Source: JAEUIZ01 sp046155605 (GTDB lineage Bacteria > Planctomycetota > Phycisphaerae > Phycisphaerales > UBA1924). From it: a stretch of 39,922 nucleotides of DNA. The notes under the pieces were generated by a model. The model worked only from the letters and a program-made list of their open reading frames with translations, was not told where the DNA came from and ran no database searches. The DNA lies in contig JBJXFQ010000140.1 of assembly GCA_046155605.1 (NCBI GenBank), forward strand, positions 1-39,922, read 5' to 3'. The number at the start of each line of letters is the position of its first letter. Position 1 is the first letter of the stretch. This document shows, one piece after another, positions 34,588 through 39,922 of this stretch. Position numbers and translations under genes: made by a program.

Positions 34588-36018
34588 CTAGCCCCTCGGC
34601 ATGGCCGCATCGCACATCTCGCCGCTGCTCCGAATCAACCGCGCTGGTGCCTCGCTCCGAAGCGCTGCTTCCAACACGCCTTCCGCGCTCCTCGCCGCCT
34701 CTCCGCCCAGATCAACCGCGACCAGCCCTGCCAACCGCCCCGGCACGCGGAATCGAAACTCTCCCGGATCAAGCCCCAACGCCCTCGCCCCGTTTGTCGT
34801 CGCCATCCTCAAGAGGGTGATTGCGTCCGTCCCGTCGCGCCGGGACAGCAACCGCATCTCGTCAAGCACCGAAATCCCGCGCTCCCTTGCCGCCTCTATC
34901 GGCAGATTGATGATCGAATCTGTCCCCAGCGCCACATTCACCCCCGCGGCCAGCATCGAGAGGTATCGGTGTGGCCCCAGCCGCTCTGGTGCCCCGAAAT
35001 ACGCTGACGCACGCGGGCAATACGCCACGCTCGTCCCCGTCCGGGCCAGTACTTCGATCACGTCTCCGCCATCACTCTCCTCGCGGCGCGCCGCGTCATT
35101 GACGTGTGCGACGAGAAACCGCGCCGCTGCCAACACCGGCGCCAGGTGCCGAACCGGGTGCTGCCCACGGCCGACGCATTCGAGCACCGACTCATCCCAA
35201 AGCCCCAGCGCTTCCAAAAACTCCCGCTGCGGCCCAACACCCTCCGCCACGAACTGCCGCTCCTCGCGAGTCTCCGCCAGATGCGTCGCCAGCGGCATTC
35301 CCCGTGCGGTCGCCTCCGCCGCCGCCCATTCATACAGCCGCCGATCGACCGAGTTCGGCGCATGGGGCTGAAGCCCGAGCCGCATCTGCCCATCCGCCCG
35401 CGCGCCATCTCGCTCCGCCTCGTCCAGCGCCAGCCGCACCGCCTCTCGCCCGCGCTCTCGCCCCTTCCCGATCCCGAAAAACTCCAGAAAGGACACCCCC
35501 GCCAGCGCCGACTCGCGCAGCACCCGCCACGCCTCCAAGTTCGGCCTTCCCCCCGGAGCGCCGGCGATATCCCCGACCGCCACCGTACCTCCCAGCAGGC
35601 TCAACTCGATACCCCGCGCCACCGCTCGCCGAATGCCCTCAGCGTCGGTCGGCCGCGATCGCCGAACCACATCCAGCCATCCCACAAACCCCACAGCGGG
35701 GTCGTACGGCCTCGGGCCAACCTCGGTCAAATCTAGGTGACAGTGCGCGTTGACCAGTCCCGGTATCAGGAGGCTGTTGGGGAGATCGCGCCGCGTCGCC
35801 CCCGCAGCGGCCTGGTGCCCCTCGACCTCGCCGATGCTGCCAACGGCCAGCAGTTCCCAACCAACACCCGGTTCACCTTCTTCCGCCGAGCGCGGCGCGG
35901 TCGTGACCCCGGTACAATCGGCCCCGAGCAGCATGGCACCCGGCGCGTGCCGGACCCCGTGGGCGTCAACCACGGCCCGGACGCGCAGCAGTTGCCGGGT
36001 GGGTGCGGTGCGATTCAT
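34588..36018 (-). CDS. Amidohydrolase, chlorohydrolase/MTA-SAH deaminase-like
   Basis: A 476-residue cytoplasmic metal-dependent hydrolase of the ATZ/TRZ-SsnA group, which deaminates or dechlorinates ring compounds such as methylthioadenosine, S-adenosylhomocysteine or aminofutalosine. Metal-site motifs in order: LIPGLVNAHCHLDLT (HxH; His in AHCHLD), GLQPHAPNSVDRRLY, MPLATHLAETREER (His), FLVAHVNDAA and VALGTDSIINLP (catalytic Asp). The N-terminal strand region (LLRVRAVVDAHG) and the C-terminal GEFRFRVPGRLAGLVAVDL belong to the split beta-sandwich typical of the family. ATG 36018 (MNRTAPTRQ) is preferred to ATG 36168, which would overlap the divergent lipoprotein gene. Substrate cannot be read from sequence. 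Confidence 0.88.
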   Translation of the reverse strand: MNRTAPTRQLLRVRAVVDAHGVRHAPGAMLLGADCTGVTTAPRSAEEGEPGVGWELLAVGSIGEVEGHQAAAGATRRDLPNSLLIPGLVNAHCHLDLTEVGPRPYDPAVGFVGWLDVVRRSRPTDAEGIRRAVARGIELSLLGGTVAVGDIAGAPGGRPNLEAWRVLRESALAGVSFLEFFGIGKGRERGREAVRLALDEAERDGARADGQMRLGLQPHAPNSVDRRLYEWAAAEATARGMPLATHLAETREERQFVAEGVGPQREFLEALGLWDESVLECVGRGQHPVRHLAPVLAAARFLVAHVNDAARREESDGGDVIEVLARTGTSVAYCPRASAYFGAPERLGPHRYLSMLAAGVNVALGTDSIINLPIEAARERGISVLDEMRLLSRRDGTDAITLLRMATTNGARALGLDPGEFRFRVPGRLAGLVAVDLGGEAARSAEGVLEAALRSEAPARLIRSSGEMCDAAMPRG

Positions 36019-36125
36019 GGCGGGCTTTCCCGCCCACCGATATTGGCGCGGGGAGCGTGCCGACGTGTGCTCAGCCGTCGGGGTGGAACCATGACGGGGT
36101 CTTCGATCAACAAGGGAGTATTGGC

Positions 36126-36995
36126 ATGAAGATCGGAATGTTCGAGGCAAGGCGGGTCGGCTTGACATTGGGTTCGCTTTTGGTCGCGCTCGCCGGCGGG
36201 TGCGCCAGCCAGCAGGCCTATGACCAGCTCTCCGACGCCCACCGCGTCCTCAACTCGCAGTACGCCGACCTCAAGCGGCAGAACCAGGACCTCTCCAACG
36301 AGAACTCGCTCCTCCAGAAGCAGCGCACCTCGAACGAGACCGCCCTCGCCGAACTCACGCGACAGAACGACCTCTACAAGCAGCAACTCTCGGCCAGCGG
36401 CCTGAGCCTCGACGAGCTTCGGGACCGCCTCGGCCGCCTCTCGCTCACGCCGCTCGACCCCGAGACCGATCGCGCCCTCACCGCGCTCGCCTCGCAGTAT
36501 CCCGACATCATCAAATATGACTCGGCCAAGGGAATGCTCCGCTTCGCGGCCGATCTTACCTTCGATTCAGGCCAGGACGTCGTCAAGGACGAGGCCAAGA
36601 ACAGCCTCGCCGCGCTCGCCAAGGTCTTGAGCGGAGTCTCCGCCGCGCCCTACGAGGTCTTCGTCGTCGGCCACACCGACTCCCAGCCCGTCAGCGCCGC
36701 CACCCGCCAGCGCGGCCACCCCTCCAACATGCACCTCTCGTGCCACCGCGCCATCGCCGTCCGTTCGGCGCTCATCGGCATGGGCGTCGCCGAGACCAAG
36801 GCCTATGCCGCCGGCTGGGGCGACCAGCGCCCGCTCGTGCCCAACGGCCCGCGCGGCAACACCCCGCAGAACCGCCGCGTCGAGATTTACTTGACTCGCG
36901 CGACGAACGCCAGCGAATCCGCCGAGCCGACCAACACGCCCGCGACGCCCGACCGCACCGCGGCACCGACTCGCCAGCCGGACGTGAATAAGTAA
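36126..36995 (+). CDS. OmpA-family peptidoglycan-binding lipoprotein
   Basis: A 289-residue envelope lipoprotein. ATG 36126 has AAGGGAG (36112-36118) 7 nt upstream. The signal MKIGMFEARRVGLTLGSLLV ends in ALAGGC, with Cys26 as the lipidation site. Residues about 30-110 are a coiled coil (LSDAHRVLNSQYADLKRQNQ, then ENSLLQKQ). The C-terminal OmpA/MotB domain (about 150-270) has LTFDSGQDVVKD, VFVVGHTDSQPV, with the peptidoglycan-contacting Asp, and PQNRRVEIYLT with the conserved Arg. The last 20 residues are a Thr/Pro/Ala-rich tail. It should sit at the outer membrane or cell envelope and bind diaminopimelate of the wall. Confidence 0.92.
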   Translation: MKIGMFEARRVGLTLGSLLVALAGGCASQQAYDQLSDAHRVLNSQYADLKRQNQDLSNENSLLQKQRTSNETALAELTRQNDLYKQQLSASGLSLDELRDRLGRLSLTPLDPETDRALTALASQYPDIIKYDSAKGMLRFAADLTFDSGQDVVKDEAKNSLAALAKVLSGVSAAPYEVFVVGHTDSQPVSAATRQRGHPSNMHLSCHRAIAVRSALIGMGVAETKAYAAGWGDQRPLVPNGPRGNTPQNRRVEIYLTRATNASESAEPTNTPATPDRTAAPTRQPDVNK

Positions 36996-37015
36996 TTCTG
37001 TGCGGCGGTTCTCTT

Positions 37016-37076
37016 GGTGACACAGACGTCCCGCCTGTGCTTGAGTCGGTGATATAGGCGTTCCGCCTGTGCTTGA
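37016..37076 (+). repeat. Tandem pair of 29-bp repeats
   Basis: Two 29-bp units (37016-37044 and 37048-37076) share 25 of 29 positions, ending in an identical CCGCCTGTGCTTGA. The first unit contains a CACAG ... CTGTG inverted pair. They lie just after the OmpA-like gene, in the 355-nt gene-free stretch 36996-37350. Confidence 0.75.
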
Positions 37077-37093
37077 TGCCAGATGTTTCGTGC

Positions 37094-37119
37094 CACGGAC
37101 CCTGCTCAAAGGGTCCGTG
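37094..37119. terminator. Perfect 10-bp hairpin between convergent genes
   Basis: CACGGACCCT (37094-37103), loop GCTCAA, AGGGTCCGTG (37110-37119), followed by TTCTTTGAG. It can serve as terminator for the plus-strand OmpA-like gene. A related sequence, GTGCCACGG ... CCGTG[T/C]TCTT, recurs at 37865-37901, so it may be a dispersed repeat. Confidence 0.65.
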
Positions 37120-37170
37120 TTCTTTGAGTAGATCGACAGTCCCTGTCGGTTCTCACTTCGTGCCGGGTGC

Positions 37171-37199
37171 CCTCAGTCAACCGCTTCGGTTGACTGAGG
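37171..37199. terminator. Perfect 13-bp hairpin between convergent genes
   Basis: CCTCAGTCAACCG (37171-37183), loop CTT, CGGTTGACTGAGG (37187-37199). It is symmetrical and lies between the ends of the OmpA-like gene and recX, so it may act in both directions. No strong U-tract on either side. Nothing else coding was seen from 36996 to 37350. Confidence 0.6.
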
Positions 37200-37350
37200 C
37201 AAATGCGAACTCCATCACCAGTCGCGATCGCAGAACCTCGCTCGACTGGTGGCACCCAACTTCGCGGCTCTGCGCGATGCCCGTGAACTGACCTCACTGA
37301 CAGTTGACGACTTCTCTCCGCCTCTTCCTCTCTCCGTCTCTTCCTCTGCT

Positions 37351-37845
37351 TCACGCCCTCCCCAGATACTCCTCTGCCGCCCGGTCCACCGCCGCGCGGG
37401 CCGTCTCCTCGTCGTATCCCCGCCGCATGAGGTGGGCATACACCCGCCGCCGGATCGCCTCGGGCGGAAGCTTCGCCGGGCTTGTTCGCACCTTCAGCCG
37501 CGCCAGGTCGAGCGCATCGACCTCCTCGTCGCGCCCCTCCATCGATTCCGCAAGCACCGCATCCACCACCACCGGATCGATCCCGCGCTCCTCCAGCATG
37601 CTCTCGAGCAGCGTCCGCGCCGTCGGCGTCCCCTCCATCCGCGTGCGCACAAACGCCGCCGCCACGCGACGATCATCGATCAGCCCCAGCTCCTCCAGCT
37701 CGGCCATCGCCTCCGTCACCACGCCCCCGGGAAAGCCCTTCTTCTCGAGCAGCAGCAGCAGCTCCTGCCGCGTGTGGTCGCGCCCCGCCAGCGCCGTCAT
37801 CGCCGCTTCTCTCGCCTCGGCCACTCGCTGCGGATTCACTGCCAT
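37351..37845 (-). CDS. recX: Regulatory protein RecX
   Basis: A 164-residue cytoplasmic protein that binds RecA filaments and tunes recombination and the SOS response. Three tandem three-helix repeats typical of RecX are visible: RDHTRQELLLLLEKKGFPGG with ELEELGLIDDRRVAAAFVRTR (in part GLIDDRRVAAAFVRTR), LLESMLEERGIDPVVVDAVL, and AIRRRVYAHLMRRGYDEETA with AAVDRAAEEYLG. ATG 37845 has GGAGG about 6 nt upstream. recA is not in this window. The gene is 83 nt downstream of the TPR gene on the same strand, with a hairpin repeat between them. Confidence 0.9.
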   Translation of the reverse strand: MAVNPQRVAEAREAAMTALAGRDHTRQELLLLLEKKGFPGGVVTEAMAELEELGLIDDRRVAAAFVRTRMEGTPTARTLLESMLEERGIDPVVVDAVLAESMEGRDEEVDALDLARLKVRTSPAKLPPEAIRRRVYAHLMRRGYDEETARAAVDRAAEEYLGRA

Positions 37846-37867
37846 GTCGCGCCTCCAGCTTCCGTGC

Positions 37868-37898
37868 CACGGGCCTCGTCGCTTCGATGATGCCCGTG
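37868..37898. repeat. Hairpin repeat between the TPR gene and recX
   Basis: CACGGGC (37868-37874) pairs with GCCCGTG (37892-37898), and an inner stem TCGTCG (37876-37881)/CGATGA (37885-37890) closes a CTT loop with one G-U pair. The outer part and flanks (GTGCCACGG, CCGTGCTCTTGA) resemble the hairpin at 37094-37119. It probably ends the TPR transcript. Confidence 0.5.
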
Positions 37899-37928
37899 CT
37901 CTTGACGGCTCAAGCGCCGCGCCCGACG

Positions 37929-38237
37929 CTACTCCAACTCATCCAAAAACCCCCGCATCTCACTCATCGCCTTCTGATCCCCGGCCTTTCTTGCGGCCCC
38001 CAATCCGCTCCGCAGCGTCTCGATCGCATGTTCCTGCTTTCCGTCCGCCTCCAGCGCCTTGGCCTTGTGGTAGTACGCGTAGCAGTACGCCGCATCGACC
38101 GCGAGGCAACGATCGAACCACTCGACGGCCTCGCCATGCCGACCCGCCTTGGCGTGCTCCTGCGCGATCCCATACAGCACGAACGCGTCGCGCGGGTCCG
38201 CCTCCAGCAGTTTGGTCAGTTGCGCCAGCCGCCCCAT
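37929..38237 (-). CDS. Small TPR-repeat protein
   Basis: A 102-residue soluble protein made of about two and a half tetratricopeptide repeats: RDAFVLYGIAQEHAKAGRHG, EAVEWFDRCLAVDAAYCYAY, HKAKALEADGKQEHAIETLR. TPRs mediate protein contacts, and the partner is unknown. The sequence ends KAMSEMRGFLDELE. ATG 38237 begins MGRLAQLTKLLEADPRD; only a weak GGTGG precedes it. Divergent from the APC permease gene with 30 nt between starts, so the two may share a promoter region. Confidence 0.85.
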   Translation of the reverse strand: MGRLAQLTKLLEADPRDAFVLYGIAQEHAKAGRHGEAVEWFDRCLAVDAAYCYAYYHKAKALEADGKQEHAIETLRSGLGAARKAGDQKAMSEMRGFLDELE

Positions 38238-38267
38238 CCACCAATGCTAGTCGAGTAGACTGCCCCC

Positions 38268-39629
38268 ATGCCCGATCCCGTGTCGCCCCGCGCCGATCTG
38301 CCCCGCCGCATCGGCTTCTGGGGCGCCTCTGCCGTCATGGTCGGCGTCATCATCGGATCGGGCATCTTCCAGACCCCGCCGGGAATCGCCAAGGAACTCG
38401 CCAGCCCACTCCTCATCCTCTTTCTCTGGCTCCTCGGCGGCGGCCTCGCCCTGCTCGGTGCCTTCACCTTCGCCGAACTCGCCTGCATGTATCCGCAATC
38501 CGGCGGGGTCTACGTCTTCCTCCGCCAAGGCCTGGGGCCGCGCGTGGCGTTCGTCTTCGGCTGGACGTACATGCTCCTCACCAAGCCCTTCGCCGCCGCC
38601 GGCATCGCCTTCATCTTCGCCGAGCACCTCAATCGTCTCCTCGGCACCACCCTCGACCCGCGCCTCATCACCACCGCCGTCCTGGTCACCCTCACCGCCA
38701 TCAACATCGTCGGCGTCGGCCCCAGCACCGGCCTCGCCAAAATCCTCACCGCTCTCAAGTTCGGCGCTCTCGCGGCCATCGTCCTCCTCGCGCTCCTCCT
38801 TCGCAAGGGCGACGCCGCCAACTTCGCCGCCGTCCCCCTCGCCGAGGCTAAGCCGATCTTCCTCGCCATCGCGCCCGTCATGGCCGCCATCATGTGGACC
38901 TACGACGGCTGGTCCGACGTCGGTGCCATCGCCGGCGAGGTCAAGGACCCTACCCGCTCGCTCCCCCGCATCTTCATCGCCGGCACCCTCGCCACCACTG
39001 CCCTCTACGTCGCCGTCAACGCCGTCTACCACTGGCTCTTGCCCATGGCCGAACTCCGCGCCACCTCCACCGTCGCGCCGCTGGTGATGAGCCGCCTCGT
39101 CGGCGATCTCGGCACCACCGCCGTCACCGCCATCGTCCTCGCCTCCACGCTCGGGTCGTCGCACTCCTCCGTCCTCACCGGTGCCCGCGTCACCTTCGCC
39201 CAGGCCCGCGACGGCCTGCTCTTCTCCTGGCTCGCCGCCATCCACCCGCGCCTCAAGACGCCCCACATCGCGCTCCTCCAGCAACTCGGCTTTGCGCTCC
39301 TCGCGCTCTGGGTTCTCGGCAACTTCAAAAGCCTCGCCGACGGCTTCGTCTTCACCATGTGGATCTTCTACGGCCTCGGGGGCGTCGCCATCTTCATCCT
39401 CCGCCGACGCGAGCCGGACCGCCCGCGCCCCTTCCGCTGCCCCGGCTACCCCATCGTCCCGGCGATCTTCGTGCTCTCGGCCCTCGCCATGACCGCGCTC
39501 ACCATCTGGACCGATGTCAGCGACCCCAAATCCCGCGGCATGGCCACGCTCCCCTGGATCGGCATACTCTTTATGGGTTTGCCGGTGTATTCGGTGTGGA
39601 AGAACCTAACAAATCAAGCGCGCGCGTGA
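38268..39629 (+). CDS. APC-superfamily amino acid permease
   Basis: A 453-residue inner-membrane transporter with about 12 helices. The first helix carries the APC unwound-helix motif VGVIIGSGIFQTPPGI, and LLILFLWLLGGGLALLGAF with FAELACMYPQSGGVYVFLRQ is the conserved helix 2-3 region of the LAT/APC group. IMWTYDGWSDVGAIAGEVKD corresponds to helix 6, whose break binds substrate; PTRSLPRIF follows. The end SVWKNLTNQARA is cytoplasmic. ATG 38268 has no clear ribosome site, but the preceding gene starts only 30 nt away. Substrate is probably an amino acid, not assignable further. Confidence 0.93.
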   Translation: MPDPVSPRADLPRRIGFWGASAVMVGVIIGSGIFQTPPGIAKELASPLLILFLWLLGGGLALLGAFTFAELACMYPQSGGVYVFLRQGLGPRVAFVFGWTYMLLTKPFAAAGIAFIFAEHLNRLLGTTLDPRLITTAVLVTLTAINIVGVGPSTGLAKILTALKFGALAAIVLLALLLRKGDAANFAAVPLAEAKPIFLAIAPVMAAIMWTYDGWSDVGAIAGEVKDPTRSLPRIFIAGTLATTALYVAVNAVYHWLLPMAELRATSTVAPLVMSRLVGDLGTTAVTAIVLASTLGSSHSSVLTGARVTFAQARDGLLFSWLAAIHPRLKTPHIALLQQLGFALLALWVLGNFKSLADGFVFTMWIFYGLGGVAIFILRRREPDRPRPFRCPGYPIVPAIFVLSALAMTALTIWTDVSDPKSRGMATLPWIGILFMGLPVYSVWKNLTNQARA

Positions 39630-39699
39630 TGCAATGCGAGATTTGCACCTCCGGGCTTCATTGAATTTGTACTGGATGCTATTCTCGCAGGGTCATGAC

Positions 39700-39777
39700 T
39701 CTCTGAGCGGGTGTTTGCGGCAGAGTGTAAGCAGGACTTTGTAGCGGTCCTGGCGACGGTGGTTGAAGCGGAACTCG
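39700..39777 (-). pseudogene. Transposase C-terminal remnant, right copy
   Basis: The same minus-strand reading as at 124-202 (EFRFNHRRQDRYKVLLTL ... KHPL) but with a different end, RES, before TGA just below this span (39694-39692), and a different upstream sequence (PPQC in place of AKS). The unrelated flanks show that both copies are truncated fragments. The 70 nt between the permease stop and this block hold nothing I can assign. Confidence 0.45.
39703..39777 (+). repeat. 75-bp direct repeat, right copy
   Basis: Identical over all 75 bases to 128-202, same orientation, 39,575 bp apart. Flanks differ from the first base on either side. Confidence 0.95.
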
Positions 39778-39837
39778 CATTGAGGCGGTCCCATCCGTAG
39801 TGGGAAGTTGAGCCACGCCGCGTGAGCGTGGAGGATG

Positions 39838-39895
39838 GCGGCTCCAAGGGTGCCCGGTCGTGCAACCGACCGGACACCCCTCTTGAAGGAGCCGC
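39838..39895 (+). promoter_or_regulatory. Structured leader that hides the ribosome site of the last gene
   Basis: An outer stem GCGGCTCC (39838-39845)/GGAGCCGC (39888-39895) encloses an inner stem GGGTGCCCGGTCG (39848-39860)/CGACCGGACACCC (39867-39879), 12 of 13 paired, loop TGCAAC. The outer right arm contains GGAG of the AAGGAG ribosome site at 39886-39891, so folding would block translation. Confidence 0.6.
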
Positions 39896-39897
39896 AG

Positions 39898-39922
39898 ATG
39901 AATACGAAGACAGGGTACAGGG
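39898..39922 (+). CDS. Start of an unidentified gene (runs off right edge)
   Basis: ATG 39898 follows AAGGAG (39886-39891) by 6 nt and opens MNTKTGYR before the window ends. Eight residues are too few to name a family. The highly structured 5' leader and the adjoining transposase remnant suggest a mobile-element gene (transposase or intron-encoded protein), but that is a guess. Confidence 0.45.

Noticed and set aside
38247..39284. 345-residue minus-strand frame opposite the APC permease
   Set aside because: Almost entirely Gly, Glu and Asp, the expected antisense image of Ala/Leu/Pro-rich membrane protein codons.
128..39777. Circular element or integrated island bounded by the 75-bp repeats
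   Set aside because: The sequences beyond the repeats differ at the two ends, and the content is housekeeping with no integrase, replication or phage genes. No tRNA lies at a boundary.
39614..39877. 87-residue minus-strand open frame near the right end
   Set aside because: It crosses the 75-bp repeat in a frame different from the transposase remnant and has no recognisable domain.

Overview
The window is high-GC bacterial chromosome, most likely from a planctomycete of the class Phycisphaerae. Several things point there. Two large secreted proteins end in the paired 'D-x-N-x-D ... xNDFxxFxNxFAAG' dockerin-like module typical of that class. Two other giant surface proteins share an N-terminal 'W...NW..A.NW' module; one ends in a PEP-CTERM-like tail (VPSPG, hydrophobic stretch, RRRR) and the other carries a LEPR-like 'LEARQHL' motif. 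A membrane-anchored Hanks-type kinase and several short palindromic repeats of planctomycete style fit the same picture. These assignments come from reading motifs; no database search was run.

Layout. 1-305: tail of an IS5-like transposase, abutting a 75-bp fragment that reads on the minus strand as the C-terminus of another transposase. 306-9374 (+): secreted beta-propeller protein with a dockerin-like end, Ser/Thr kinase, 1109-residue repeat protein, small membrane protein. 9385-14611: metal-uptake locus on the minus strand (TroA-like binding protein, ATPase, two permeases) with a divergent MntR/DtxR-type regulator. 14642-16834: thioesterase, [2Fe-2S] BFD-like protein, dUTPase, a decayed DUF4160/DUF2442 pair, a small helical protein. 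16889-21493 (-): PglF/CapD-like sugar-nucleotide dehydratase and a 979-residue surface protein. 21787-21873: tRNA-Ser(GGA). 21887-25267: PAP2 phosphatase, GT39 glycosyltransferase, TruB. 25469-27478: second dockerin-like secreted protein. 27607-34517 (-): probable operon ccs1-ccsA-mpg-Minf_1886-AI-2E transporter. 34588-39629: amidohydrolase, OmpA-like lipoprotein, RecX, TPR protein, APC permease. 39630-39922: second copy of the 75-bp fragment, then a structured leader and the first codons of a new gene.

The most notable system is the metal-uptake locus. Both ABC permeases carry a C-terminal DtxR/MntR-family module that keeps the metal-ligand residues, beside a free-standing MntR-type regulator. 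A 20-bp AT-rich palindrome lies between the divergent genes and is a candidate operator. Chlamydial YtgCR is a known precedent for one such fusion; two in the same transporter suggest that the domains could dimerise beneath the permease pair and sense metal directly. The housekeeping content (dut, truB, recX, ccs genes, tRNA) argues that the window is core chromosome rather than an island, even though transposase fragments lie at both ends.
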